Positions 7,940-17,600 of a DNA stretch of 64,000 bases are shown here, piece by piece. Under the pieces are notes generated by a model. The model ran no database searches, was not told the origin of the DNA, and saw nothing but the letters and a program-made list of their open reading frames with translations. The stretch is from Acinetobacter bohemicus ANC 3994 (GTDB taxonomy: Bacteria > Pseudomonadota > Gammaproteobacteria > Pseudomonadales > Moraxellaceae): assembly GCF_000367925.1 (NCBI RefSeq), contig NZ_KB849164.1:1032349-1096348 (forward strand), in the 5' to 3' direction. Position 1 is the first letter of the stretch; each line of letters begins with the position of its first letter. A program made the translations under genes and the position numbers.

Positions 7940-9295
7940 ATGGCGTCTCAGGATAGTTATACGCATAAATCAGGAATTGATGCGCAAGCATTAATTAATC
8001 AATCGCCAATAAGCAAATATCAATGGCTTATTGCAGCCGTCTGTTTTCTGATTGTTTTTGTCGATGGTATTGATACCGCAGCAATGGGTTTTATTGCGCC
8101 TGCACTTGCTCAAGATTGGGGCATTGATCGTTCACAGCTCGGTCCAGTGATGAGCGCAGCTTTGGGTGGGATGATCTTTGGTGCCTTATTTTCAGGTCCA
8201 ATGGCTGACCGTTTTGGACGAAAAATTGTATTAGCAATTTCAATGCTGATTTTTGGTGGCTTTACCTTAGCCTGTGCCTATGCAGCGGATCTAGATAGTC
8301 TGGTTGTTTTTCGCTTTTTAACCGGTATTGGCTTAGGCGCTGCAATGCCGAATGCAACTACTTTGTTTTCTGAATATTGTCCTGCACGCAGTCGTTCATT
8401 ATTAGTGACCTGTATGTTCTGTGGTTATAACTTGGGCATGGCAGTGGGTGGTTTTTTCAGTAGTTGGCTTATTCCTAACTATGGCTGGCACAGCTTATTT
8501 TTAGTCGGTGGCTGGTCACCGCTTATTTTAATGTTGGTGGTGGTTTTCTTTTTACCAGAATCGTACCGTTACCTCATTTTAAAAGGCGATAAAACAGCCC
8601 AAGTTAAAAAAATTCTGACTCGTATTGCACCAGAGCAAGCCGCACATGCAACAGAATTTCATGTACCCGAAGAAAAGAACGAAAGTACTGCAAAAAAAGG
8701 CGTATTTGGAATCCTATTCTCAAAACAGTATGCCAAAGGAACTTTCTTGTTGTGGTTTACCTATTTTATGGGTCTGGTCATCATTTATTTACTCACCAGC
8801 TGGTTACCAACATTGATGCGTGAAACGGGTGCCACGATGGAACGCGCTGCATTTATTGGTGGGTTATTCCAGTTTGGTGGTGTGCTTAGCGCATTGTTTG
8901 TGGGTTGGGCAATGGATCGTTTTAATCCAAACCGTGTCATTGCTGGGTTCTATTTTGCAGCGGGTATTTTCGCTTTTATCGTAAGTCAAAGCCTAGCTAG
9001 CCCAACTTTACTTGCCATCTTTATTTTATGTGCAGGTATGGCAGTCAATGGTGCGCAATCTGCAATGCCAGTACTGAGCACGCGTTTCTATCCAACACAA
9101 TGTCGCGCAACGGGTGTGGCATGGATGTCTGGTATTGGCCGTTTTGGTGCCGTATTTGGTGCATGGATTGGCGCAGTTTTACTGGGTAATGATTGGTCGT
9201 TCAGTTCAATTCTAAGCATGTTACTGATTCCAGCGACTGCTGCTGCACTTGCCATTCTTATTAAATCATTCGTTGCCCATACAGATGCAACTTAA
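7940..9295 (+). CDS. pcaK: 4-hydroxybenzoate/protocatechuate transporter PcaK
   Basis: 451 aa major facilitator of the aromatic acid:H+ symporter (AAHS) family, inner membrane, twelve hydrophobic segments. Family marks: acidic first segment VDGIDTAAMGF (~39-49), loop 2-3 motif GPMADRFGRK (~90-99), and a second such motif in the C-terminal half (GWAMDRFNPNRV). It imports protocatechuate and 4-hydroxybenzoate, the substrates of PcaHG and PobA. A strong AAGGAGG ribosome site precedes ATG 7940. Genes before and after belong to the same pathway. Substrate assignment rests on synteny. Confidence 0.92.
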   Translation: MASQDSYTHKSGIDAQALINQSPISKYQWLIAAVCFLIVFVDGIDTAAMGFIAPALAQDWGIDRSQLGPVMSAALGGMIFGALFSGPMADRFGRKIVLAISMLIFGGFTLACAYAADLDSLVVFRFLTGIGLGAAMPNATTLFSEYCPARSRSLLVTCMFCGYNLGMAVGGFFSSWLIPNYGWHSLFLVGGWSPLILMLVVVFFLPESYRYLILKGDKTAQVKKILTRIAPEQAAHATEFHVPEEKNESTAKKGVFGILFSKQYAKGTFLLWFTYFMGLVIIYLLTSWLPTLMRETGATMERAAFIGGLFQFGGVLSALFVGWAMDRFNPNRVIAGFYFAAGIFAFIVSQSLASPTLLAIFILCAGMAVNGAQSAMPVLSTRFYPTQCRATGVAWMSGIGRFGAVFGAWIGAVLLGNDWSFSSILSMLLIPATAAALAILIKSFVAHTDAT

Positions 9296-9307
9296 GAGGT
9301 ATTCATC

Positions 9308-9715
9308 ATGAATGACGAACAACGTTATACACAAGGCATAAAAGTTCGTACTGAAGTATTAGGCGAAAAGCATGTCGGGCGATCTTTAGAAAATTTAAAT
9401 GATTTTAATGAAGATTTCCAAAATTTCATTAGTCGTTTTGCTTGGGGTGAAGTGTGGTCACGCCCAGGTATGCCACGTCATACACGCAGCTTAGTCACAA
9501 TTGCGATTTTGCTCGCACTTGGGCGTAACGATGAATTACGTATGCATATTCGCGCGTGTTTCAACAATGGTGTGACCAAAGACGATTTGAAAGAACTCTT
9601 TATTCATTCTTCTTTATATGCAGGTTTACCTGCTGCCAATGCAGCTATGCATATGGCTGAAGAGATTTTTGAAGAAATGGGTATTGCACCGAAAAAAATT
9701 GTGGAAGACCAATAA
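9308..9715 (+). CDS. pcaC: 4-carboxymuconolactone decarboxylase, PcaC
   Basis: 135 aa CMD-family protein that decarboxylates 4-carboxymuconolactone to 3-oxoadipate enol-lactone. The conserved core WGEVWSRPGMPRHTRSL at ~47-63 and the MHIRACFNNGVTKDDLKE helix pair at ~79-96 are the standard family positions. AGAGG before the ATG is the ribosome site, 12 bases after pcaK. It is a free-standing protein, not fused to PcaD. Confidence 0.94.
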   Translation: MNDEQRYTQGIKVRTEVLGEKHVGRSLENLNDFNEDFQNFISRFAWGEVWSRPGMPRHTRSLVTIAILLALGRNDELRMHIRACFNNGVTKDDLKELFIHSSLYAGLPAANAAMHMAEEIFEEMGIAPKKIVEDQ

Positions 9716-9724
9716 GGTATTTAA

Positions 9725-10462
<738 letters not shown>

Positions 10463-10479
10463 TGGATGGAGTATAAAAA

Positions 10480-11109
10480 ATGAAAGGTTGGAATTTTGAA
10501 GAATTACATGAGACGCCATCACAAACAGGTGGGCCTTATGTACATATTGGCTTATTACCTAAACAGGCCGGCATTGAAGTTTTTGAAAATAACTTTAATA
10601 ACGATCTGGTTAAGAATAATCCGCAAGGTCAGCGCATCCGTTTAGAAGGTCAAGTCTTTGATGGTATTGGCGTGCCTTTACGTGATGTTTTAGTTGAAAT
10701 TTGGCAGGCTGATGCCAACGGCGTTTATCCAAGCCAAGCGGATTTCCAAGACAAAGTAGCAGACGTTAATTTCCATGGTTGGGGACGTGCAGGTGCTGAC
10801 TTTAAAACAGGAGTTTGGCATTTTGACACCATTAAACCAGGGACTGTTCCGGGACGTAAGGCATCAACTCAAGCACCACACATTAACTTGATTATTTTCG
10901 CTCGCGGGATTAACACCGGCTTAAATACCCGTGTGTATTTTGAAGATGAAAGTGATGCCAATGCTCAAGATCCAGTACTCAACAGCATTGAATGGGAACC
11001 GCGTCGTCAAACCTTAATTGCCAAACGTGAAGAGCGTGATGGCGAAGTGGTTTATCGTTTTGATATTTATATTCAAGGCGATAAAGAAACCGTTTTCTTA
11101 GATATTTAA
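10480..11109 (+). CDS. pcaG: Protocatechuate 3,4-dioxygenase alpha subunit, PcaG
   Basis: 209 aa partner of PcaH with the same intradiol beta-sandwich (LEGQVFDGIGVPLRDVLVEIWQADANG at ~55-81 parallels the [27 protein letters not shown] of PcaH) but without the iron ligands: the positions aligned to the two His read PHINLI. This is normal for the alpha subunit, which shapes the active site but does not bind iron. Ribosome site GGAG precedes the ATG. The next gene, quiB, starts 69 bases later. Confidence 0.95.
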   Translation: MKGWNFEELHETPSQTGGPYVHIGLLPKQAGIEVFENNFNNDLVKNNPQGQRIRLEGQVFDGIGVPLRDVLVEIWQADANGVYPSQADFQDKVADVNFHGWGRAGADFKTGVWHFDTIKPGTVPGRKASTQAPHINLIIFARGINTGLNTRVYFEDESDANAQDPVLNSIEWEPRRQTLIAKREERDGEVVYRFDIYIQGDKETVFLDI

Positions 11110-11178
11110 TCGAGCAAAATCTATTTCAGGATATTCGGCAGTCGTGATTTGAGCGCTGCCGATTCACAAGGAAGAATA

Positions 11179-12042
11179 ATGATGAATCTAAATCAATTTG
11201 CGAAACAACTCTGTTTAGCCGCATCCATTTCACTTGCTTTTGTTGCAGCACAGGCAGAACCTTTAAATAAAGATATTTCTCCTGCAATTTATCACGTTAA
11301 AAATTTGAACATTGGCGAATTACCTGTCAAAACCATTGTACCGATTACTGCAAAAACCAAGCAACAAGCCTTAGAACAAGCGCAAATGATTGCTGAAAAT
11401 CCAAATGCGGATATGGCTGAATTTCGTATTGATTTACTGGATTTTGCATCCGACACTAAAGCGGTAATTGCACTTGGCAAAGAGTTAAATCAAGTTCTCA
11501 AAAATAAACCTTTAATTGCAACAATTCGTACAGCCAATGAAGGCGGCAAATTGAAGGTTTCCGACGCTGAATATGAAAAAATTTATAGCGAATATTTAAA
11601 GCAACCTTTTATGCAGTTGCTGGATATTGAAATGTTTCGTGATCAAGCACGCGTAGAAAAACTCACCCAGCGTGCGCATCAAAAAAATGTCTTGGTGATT
11701 ATGTCAAACCACGATTTTGATAAAACCCCAGCTCAGCAAGACATTGAACAACGATTATTAAAACAAGATCAAATGGGTGCAGACATCCTTAAAATTGCAG
11801 TGATGCCGAAGTCTAAACAAGATGTACTGACCTTAATGAATGCAACGCTCAATGTCAGTCAGAAAAGTAAAAAGCCATTATTGACCATGTCGATGGGACG
11901 CCTAGGCACGATTTCTCGTATTGCAACAGCAAATATGGGCGGCAGTATGAGTTTTGGCATGATTGGTGAAGCCTCTGCACCCGGTCAAATTGATGTTGCT
12001 CAATTAAAACAATTTTTAAAAACCGTTCAGCCAACCCCTTAA
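11179..12042 (+). CDS. quiB: Periplasmic type I 3-dehydroquinate dehydratase, QuiB
   Basis: 287 aa. An N-terminal signal peptide (MNLNQFAKQLCLAASISLAF then VAAQA, cleavage likely before EPLNKD) precedes a class I aldolase-type dehydroquinase barrel. The catalytic His178 (MSNHDFDKTP) and Schiff-base Lys205 (DILKIAV) are 27 residues apart, as in the characterised Salmonella enzyme (143 and 170). The frame opens earlier with TTG at 11149, but ATG 11179 has the AAGGAAGA ribosome site and gives a proper signal peptide; ATG 11182 is nearly as good. It converts 3-dehydroquinate to 3-dehydroshikimate in the periplasm, keeping catabolic flow apart from the biosynthetic shikimate pathway. Confidence 0.92.
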   Translation: MMNLNQFAKQLCLAASISLAFVAAQAEPLNKDISPAIYHVKNLNIGELPVKTIVPITAKTKQQALEQAQMIAENPNADMAEFRIDLLDFASDTKAVIALGKELNQVLKNKPLIATIRTANEGGKLKVSDAEYEKIYSEYLKQPFMQLLDIEMFRDQARVEKLTQRAHQKNVLVIMSNHDFDKTPAQQDIEQRLLKQDQMGADILKIAVMPKSKQDVLTLMNATLNVSQKSKKPLLTMSMGRLGTISRIATANMGGSMSFGMIGEASAPGQIDVAQLKQFLKTVQPTP

Positions 12043-12063
12043 TTTTTGGACAAGGATATCGCC

Positions 12064-13524
12064 ATGAAATTAGCTTCACTACGTTTAACAGCACTGACTT
12101 TAGGATTAGTAAGTTCTGGATTTGCAGCCGCAGAAACCTATATTGTCGATCGTTATCAAGATGATAGTGCCAAAGGTTCATTACGTTGGGCAATAGAACA
12201 ATCCAATACAAATACAGCTCAAGAAAATGAAATCTTAATTCAAGCTGTGGGTAAGGCACCGTATATCATTAAGGCAGACAAACCATTACCGCCTATTAAA
12301 TCATCAGTCAAAATTATTGGCACTCAATGGGACAAAACAGGTGAGTTTATTGCCATTGATGGTTCAAATTATATTCAAGGTGAAGGTGCTAAAGCTTGTC
12401 CGGGTGCAAACCCTGAACAGTATGGAACCAATGTGCGTACTACGACTTTACCGGGTTTGGTTCTACAAGATGTCAATGGCGTGACCTTAAAAGGTTTGGA
12501 CATTCACCGCTTCTGTATTGGTGTTCTCGTCAACCGTTCAAGCAACAATCTGATTCAGCATAACCGTATTAGTAATAACTACGGCGGTTCAGGGGTCATG
12601 TTGACTGGTGATGATGGTAAGGGCAATCCCACTTCAACCACGACCAACAACAACAAAGTGCTGAATAACATATTTGTGGATAACGGTGATGGTTTAGAGT
12701 TGACACGCGGTGCAGCATTTAACCTTGTCGCAAATAATCTTTTTACCTCGACTAAAGCCAATCCAGAGCCATCACAAGGCATTGAAATTTTGTGGGGCAA
12801 TGACAATGCCGTTGTGGGTAATAAATTTGAAAATTATTCAGATGGTTTGCAAATTAACTGGGGTAAACGTAATTACATTGCCTATAACGAACTGACCAAC
12901 AACTCGATTGGATTTAACTTAACTGGTGACGGTAATATTTTTGATAGTAATAAAGTACATGGTAATCGTGTAGGTGTGGCTATTCGTTCAGAAAAAGATG
13001 CCAATGCGCGTACCACATTAACCAAAAACTTAATTTGGAATAATGGCAAAGATATTAAGCGTTGTGAGGCAGGTGGTTCTTGCGTACCGAATCAACGTTT
13101 AGGCGCAATCATTTTTGCTGTTCCTGCACTAGAACATGCCGATTTTGTCGGTTCTCGTGGTGGTGGTGTGGTCATTGAAGCGGCAAAACTACAAAAAACT
13201 TGTACTCAGCCAAATGAACAAGGCTGTAATGCTGTTCCAAATCAAGCGATTCAAGCACCTAAATTAAGTTTCAGTAAGGGGCAAATTATTGCAGAGGTCA
13301 AGGCTCAGCCGAACCAACGCTATCAATTAGAATTCTTTGCGAACAGTCAATCGAATGCTCAAGAAGCTGAACAATATCTTGGCTCACAAGTGATTACCAC
13401 CAATGCTGAAGGAAAAGCACAGGCATCTTGGAAGCCTGTTACTGCTTTAGCAACAATCACCGCGACTTTAACCAATCACTTAGGTGCAACTTCTGAACTC
13501 AGTCCAGCAGTACGCATTAAATAA
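12064..13524 (+). CDS. quiC: Periplasmic 3-dehydroshikimate dehydratase, QuiC
   Basis: 486 aa protein with signal peptide (MKLASLRLTALTLGLVSSGF, cleavage after FAAA) that forms protocatechuate from 3-dehydroshikimate. The body reads as a right-handed parallel beta-helix: repeated short strands with Asn ladders such as NNLIQHNRISNN and NYIAYNELTNNSIGFN, ~120-320, then a cysteine-containing stretch and a C-terminal beta-sandwich-like tail. This matches the unusual Acinetobacter QuiC family and not the sugar-isomerase-type AsbF/QsuB enzymes. ATG 12064 was preferred to the in-frame TTG 12046 because of the AAGGA ribosome site and the clean signal peptide. Confidence 0.9.
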   Translation: MKLASLRLTALTLGLVSSGFAAAETYIVDRYQDDSAKGSLRWAIEQSNTNTAQENEILIQAVGKAPYIIKADKPLPPIKSSVKIIGTQWDKTGEFIAIDGSNYIQGEGAKACPGANPEQYGTNVRTTTLPGLVLQDVNGVTLKGLDIHRFCIGVLVNRSSNNLIQHNRISNNYGGSGVMLTGDDGKGNPTSTTTNNNKVLNNIFVDNGDGLELTRGAAFNLVANNLFTSTKANPEPSQGIEILWGNDNAVVGNKFENYSDGLQINWGKRNYIAYNELTNNSIGFNLTGDGNIFDSNKVHGNRVGVAIRSEKDANARTTLTKNLIWNNGKDIKRCEAGGSCVPNQRLGAIIFAVPALEHADFVGSRGGGVVIEAAKLQKTCTQPNEQGCNAVPNQAIQAPKLSFSKGQIIAEVKAQPNQRYQLEFFANSQSNAQEAEQYLGSQVITTNAEGKAQASWKPVTALATITATLTNHLGATSELSPAVRIK

Positions 13525-13537
13525 AACAATTAAAACG

Positions 13538-13566
13538 TGGAAAACTCATATGGTGTGAGTTTTCCA
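13538..13566 (+). terminator. Intercistronic hairpin between quiC and quiX
   Basis: Perfect 11-bp stem TGGAAAACTCA / TGAGTTTTCCA with a 7-base loop, 13 bases after the quiC stop and before quiX. No T run follows, so it is more likely a processing or mRNA-stability element, or partial attenuator, than a full terminator. Confidence 0.5.
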
Positions 13567-13588
13567 AACAGAAAAGGGATATTTCGTT

Positions 13589-14908
13589 ATGCAACACTTT
13601 TTTAAATTAAGCCTTTTGTCCGTCGCTCTGTTGGGTAGTCAATTTGCCAGTGCCAATGAATTTTGGTCACAAGATCGTCAGTGGTTACTCGGTGACTGGA
13701 ATGGGGAGCGTAAGCAACTTGAAGATCAGGGATATAAATTTACTACATCCATTATGAGTCAGGCGGCAACCAATTTGGCAGGTGGTTATAACGATGACAA
13801 TACCTTGGAGAATGCAGGGCAGTTAACGCTCGGTGCGACTTTTGACCTCAACAAAATTGCAGGTTGGGAAAACACGACCGCAGCAATCATGATGACTAAG
13901 CGAGATGGTAATTCACTCACGCTAGAACGCATTAAAGACCCACGAAGCAGTGCTTTGGGTAATACACAAGAAATTTATGGTCGTGGCAAAATTTGGCGTT
14001 TAACACAGGCTTGGGTCAAAACAGGATTTGCAGACAATACGGTTCAGTTCAAAATTGGACGTATGGGCATGTCTGATGACTTCAATAGTTCACAGTGTGA
14101 ATTTCAAAATTTACTGCTTTGTGGCGGTCAGTTAGGTAAATCGATTGGTTCAATTTGGTACAACTGGCCTGTTAGTTTATGGGGCACCAATGTCAAATAT
14201 CAATTTGCACCAGAATGGACATTGGGATTAGGTGTTTATGAAGTCAATCCAGACAACGTAAAAACTCAATCAGACAGCGATGGTTTTAACCTTGACATGA
14301 ATAATGTTGAAGGTGCCACGATTCCAGTTGAACTGGCATGGAAACCAAAACTGAGCATGTTTGATGGTTTGCCGGGGGAATATAAACTCGGTGCATTATA
14401 TTCAACAGCTGAAGCCAAAGATGTCAAAACAACAGGCAAAGTCCATGATGGTAAACAAAGCTTTTGGCTGAATGCTCAACAACAATTAACGCAGCAGGGC
14501 GCAGATCCCAAACGTGGTCTATATATCAGTTTTAATGGTGTAATTAATGATAAAGCCACCACGACAGTCCAGAGTACTCAGCAGATCGCACTTTGGTACA
14601 AGGGGCCTTTAGAGAACCGTCCTAATGACTCTGTCGGTTTTGGTCTGGCGAATTATGTGGTCAATGAACGTGTACAAGACCGACAAATTGCCACCAATCA
14701 AAATCGAGGTTATGACCGCTATGACGCATTTGCCAATGACTATACGCCAATTCAACGGGATGAATTAAACGTTGAATTAAATTATACCTATCAATGGTCT
14801 CCAGCAGTCATGTTGCGTCCAAATCTTCAATATATCCATCAACCATCAGGTGTTAAAGAAGTCGATGATGCATGGGTTGCAGGATTAAGTATGCGCGTCA
14901 ATTTTTAA
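13589..14908 (+). CDS. quiX: OprB-type outer-membrane porin, QuiX
   Basis: 439 aa with a cleavable signal peptide (MQHFFKLSLLSVALLGSQFA, then SANEFWSQD) and a beta-barrel of the carbohydrate-selective porin OprB family: the early LLGDWNGERKQLEDQGYKF segment, many alternating amphipathic strands, and a C-terminal aromatic residue (SMRVNF) typical of BAM substrates. Located between quiC and quiA as in A. baylyi, where its ORF is called quiX. Likely lets quinate or shikimate into the periplasm; the substrate is inferred from the operon. AAAAGGGA is the ribosome site. Confidence 0.87.
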   Translation: MQHFFKLSLLSVALLGSQFASANEFWSQDRQWLLGDWNGERKQLEDQGYKFTTSIMSQAATNLAGGYNDDNTLENAGQLTLGATFDLNKIAGWENTTAAIMMTKRDGNSLTLERIKDPRSSALGNTQEIYGRGKIWRLTQAWVKTGFADNTVQFKIGRMGMSDDFNSSQCEFQNLLLCGGQLGKSIGSIWYNWPVSLWGTNVKYQFAPEWTLGLGVYEVNPDNVKTQSDSDGFNLDMNNVEGATIPVELAWKPKLSMFDGLPGEYKLGALYSTAEAKDVKTTGKVHDGKQSFWLNAQQQLTQQGADPKRGLYISFNGVINDKATTTVQSTQQIALWYKGPLENRPNDSVGFGLANYVVNERVQDRQIATNQNRGYDRYDAFANDYTPIQRDELNVELNYTYQWSPAVMLRPNLQYIHQPSGVKEVDDAWVAGLSMRVNF

Positions 14909-14917
14909 CAGTACACA

Positions 14918-14962
14918 AAATCCAAGGTGATTAAAATATAAACAATAAAGCACTTTGGATTT
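14918..14962 (+). terminator. Hairpin between quiX and quiA
   Basis: AAATCCAAGGTG (14918-14929) pairs with CACTTTGGATTT (14951-14962) with one G-T mismatch and a 21-base loop. The quiX-quiA gap of 174 bases otherwise shows only a GGAGAGGGAG stretch about 45 bases before the quiA start. A second intercistronic structure in the qui segment; function uncertain. Confidence 0.4.
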
Positions 14963-15082
14963 CAACATTTTTTAAATTGCTCAAGCAAAGCTATTGCGAC
15001 AGCACACATTATCCGTGATTGAAAATGATGCTCAAAGGAGAGGGAGTGATCATTTAAACTCACAACACTTGGAGTAAGATGT

Positions 15083-17512
15083 ATGTCTGAGCCTCATTCT
15101 AAGTCTCAACCCATATTCAAAATATGGTGTTTTATACTTGGCCTAGCCTTGTTATTGACGGGCTTATTTTATTTGATTGGTGGTGGAAAACTCATTAGTT
15201 TGGGTGGTTCATGGTATTTCTTTATTGCTGGATTGCTGACCACAGCATCAGCAATTTTTGTTTTTAGAAAAAAAGCATTCGGTGTGTGGTTATTTGCGCT
15301 CGTATTTGTAGGCACCCTTGTTTGGGCATGGTTTGATGCAGGTTGGGACTTCTGGGCACTTTTTTCCAGACTGATGTTCCCTGCGGGTGTCTTTGCAGCT
15401 TTATTGTTTACTTTACCCGCTATTCGTCGTTATCGAGCACAAAGCAGCTTGGTTGTACCCGCTTATACAGGTGCAACAGTTGTCGTTATTGGTATGTTGA
15501 TTGCTTTTTATCAGATGTTTCAACCTCATCCGACTGTGACGGCTTTAGGTCAAGAATTACCCCTCATTCCAGTTGATGCAGATAAACAGCAAGTCAATTG
15601 GCAGCATTATGGTAATGATACTGGCGGTAGTCGTTTTGCTGCCCTAGATCAAATTAACCGCAACAATGTGCAGCAATTAAAAGAAGCATGGCGTTTTCGT
15701 ACGGGTGATTTGACGACAGGTTCTGGTAATGGTGCAGAAGATCAAACCACACCTTTACAAGTCGGGGATAAAGTTTTTGTTTGTACACCGCATAACAACA
15801 TTATTGCTTTAGATACAGATTCAGGGAAACAAATTTGGAAAGCGGAAGTTAATTCCAAAGCTGATGCATGGGAGCGTTGTCGTGGAGTAGCCTATTTTGA
15901 TGCTACGCAGCCCTTGGTACAACCAACTTTAGCGGGTGCGACTCCTGTAACAACAGTGGCAGCAGATACGGCTTGTCCACGTCGAGTCTACACCAATACA
16001 CCCGATGGCCGCTTAATTGCAGTTAATGCGGATACAGGTGAACGCTGTAAAGACTTTGGTATCGATGGAACCGTAGATTTACTTGTAGGTTTAGGTGATG
16101 GAACCAAAGCGCCTCGTTTTGAGGTGACATCAGCACCGACTATTGCAGGTACAACTCTCGTTATTGGTAGCCGTATTGCAGATAATGTTGCAGCAGATAT
16201 GCCGGGAGGTGTTATTCGTGCATACGATGTCATTACAGGTAAATTACGTTGGGCATTTGATCCACGTAATCCAGATCCAAATTATGTGCTCAAAGCTGGC
16301 GAAATTTACAAGCGTAGTTCTGCGAACTCTTGGGCTGCAATGTCTTATGATCCACAAATGAATACAGTGTTTTTGCCAATGGGCAGCTCATCTGTGGATG
16401 TTTGGGGTGGAAATCGTCAACCGATTGATCATAAATACAATTCTTCGGTATTGGCACTTGATGCCACCACAGGTAAAGAAAAGTGGGTCTATCAAACCGT
16501 ACATAATGATCTGTGGGATTTTGACTTACCAATGCAACCGAGTTTAGTTGATTTTCCAATGAAAGACGGAACAACGAAACCTGCTGTTGTGATTGGAACC
16601 AAATCAGGTCAGTTCTTTGTACTTGATCGTTTAACCGGAAAACCTTTGACCAAAGTTGTTGAGCAACCGGTAAAAGCAGCGGATATTCCAGATGAACAAT
16701 ACAGTGCGACACAACCACGTTCAGTTGAAATGCCACAAATTGGTAATCAGACATTAACTGAGTCCGATATGTGGGGCGCGACGCCATTTGATCAATTGAT
16801 GTGTCGTATTAATTTTAAATCAATGCGCTATGATGGTTTATTTACAGCACCCGGCACAGATGTATCACTGAGTTTCCCGGGGTCATTGGGTGGTATGAAC
16901 TGGGGCAGTATAGCCTTTGATCCGACGCACCGTTATATGTTTGTCAATGACATGCGTTTAGGTTTATGGATTCAACTTATTAAACAGGCTCCAGAAGACC
17001 TTAAAATTCAAGCCAATGGTGGAGAAAAAGTAAATACGGGTATGGGTGCTGTACCGATGAAAGGTACACCATATAAAGTAAACAAAAACCGCTTTATGTC
17101 TGTATTGGGTATTCCGTGTCAAAAACCGCCATTTGGAACAATGACAGCAATTGATATGAAAACCCGTCAAATTGCATGGCAAGTTCCTTTAGGCACAGTA
17201 CAAGATACAGGTCCGATGGGAATTAAAATGGGCTTAAAAGCACCCATTGGTATGCCAACAATTGGCGGTCCAATGGCAACTCAAGGTGGCTTAGTATTTT
17301 TTGCAGCAACTCAAGACTACTACTTAAGAGCATTTAACTCTTCAAATGGTCAAGAACTTTGGAAATCTCGCTTACCTGTTGGTAGTCAAGGTACTCCAAT
17401 GAGTTATATTTCGCCTAAAACCGGAAAACAGTACGTTGTCATTTCTGCAGGTGGTGCACGCCAGTCTCCAGATCATGGTGATTACGTGATTGCGTATGCC
17501 TTAGATCAGTAA
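15083..17512 (+). CDS. quiA: PQQ-dependent quinate/shikimate dehydrogenase, QuiA
   Basis: 809 aa membrane-bound quinoprotein of the glucose-dehydrogenase family. The first ~150 residues contain five hydrophobic segments, followed by a periplasmic eight-bladed propeller with the PQQ-family repeats, for example DTDSGKQIWKAE, NADTGERCKDF and DATTGKEKWVYQTVHNDLWD. It oxidises quinate to 3-dehydroquinate (and shikimate to dehydroshikimate) at the periplasmic face and passes electrons to ubiquinone. Last gene of the pca-qui operon; a terminator follows at 17548. Ribosome site GGAGTAAG. Identity secure from family plus context. Confidence 0.93.
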   Translation: MSEPHSKSQPIFKIWCFILGLALLLTGLFYLIGGGKLISLGGSWYFFIAGLLTTASAIFVFRKKAFGVWLFALVFVGTLVWAWFDAGWDFWALFSRLMFPAGVFAALLFTLPAIRRYRAQSSLVVPAYTGATVVVIGMLIAFYQMFQPHPTVTALGQELPLIPVDADKQQVNWQHYGNDTGGSRFAALDQINRNNVQQLKEAWRFRTGDLTTGSGNGAEDQTTPLQVGDKVFVCTPHNNIIALDTDSGKQIWKAEVNSKADAWERCRGVAYFDATQPLVQPTLAGATPVTTVAADTACPRRVYTNTPDGRLIAVNADTGERCKDFGIDGTVDLLVGLGDGTKAPRFEVTSAPTIAGTTLVIGSRIADNVAADMPGGVIRAYDVITGKLRWAFDPRNPDPNYVLKAGEIYKRSSANSWAAMSYDPQMNTVFLPMGSSSVDVWGGNRQPIDHKYNSSVLALDATTGKEKWVYQTVHNDLWDFDLPMQPSLVDFPMKDGTTKPAVVIGTKSGQFFVLDRLTGKPLTKVVEQPVKAADIPDEQYSATQPRSVEMPQIGNQTLTESDMWGATPFDQLMCRINFKSMRYDGLFTAPGTDVSLSFPGSLGGMNWGSIAFDPTHRYMFVNDMRLGLWIQLIKQAPEDLKIQANGGEKVNTGMGAVPMKGTPYKVNKNRFMSVLGIPCQKPPFGTMTAIDMKTRQIAWQVPLGTVQDTGPMGIKMGLKAPIGMPTIGGPMATQGGLVFFAATQDYYLRAFNSSNGQELWKSRLPVGSQGTPMSYISPKTGKQYVVISAGGARQSPDHGDYVIAYALDQ

Positions 17513-17547
17513 TGTATCAATGCTATAAAAAGGATTTATCCTAATCA

Positions 17548-17580
17548 ATGCCTGCTGGTTTAATACTGGCAGGCATTTTT
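17548..17580 (+). terminator. Terminator of the pca-qui operon
   Basis: ATGCCTGC (17548-17555) pairs with GCAGGCAT (17569-17576), 13-base loop, then TTTTG. Placed 35 bases after the quiA stop and before the convergent pobR stop. Confidence 0.7.
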
Positions 17581-17600
17581 GTTGATGATTGACCACTGTA

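Noticed and set aside
16290..16787. 165-codon minus-strand frame inside quiA
   Set aside because: Antisense to a conserved PQQ propeller, no family resemblance, no ribosome site.
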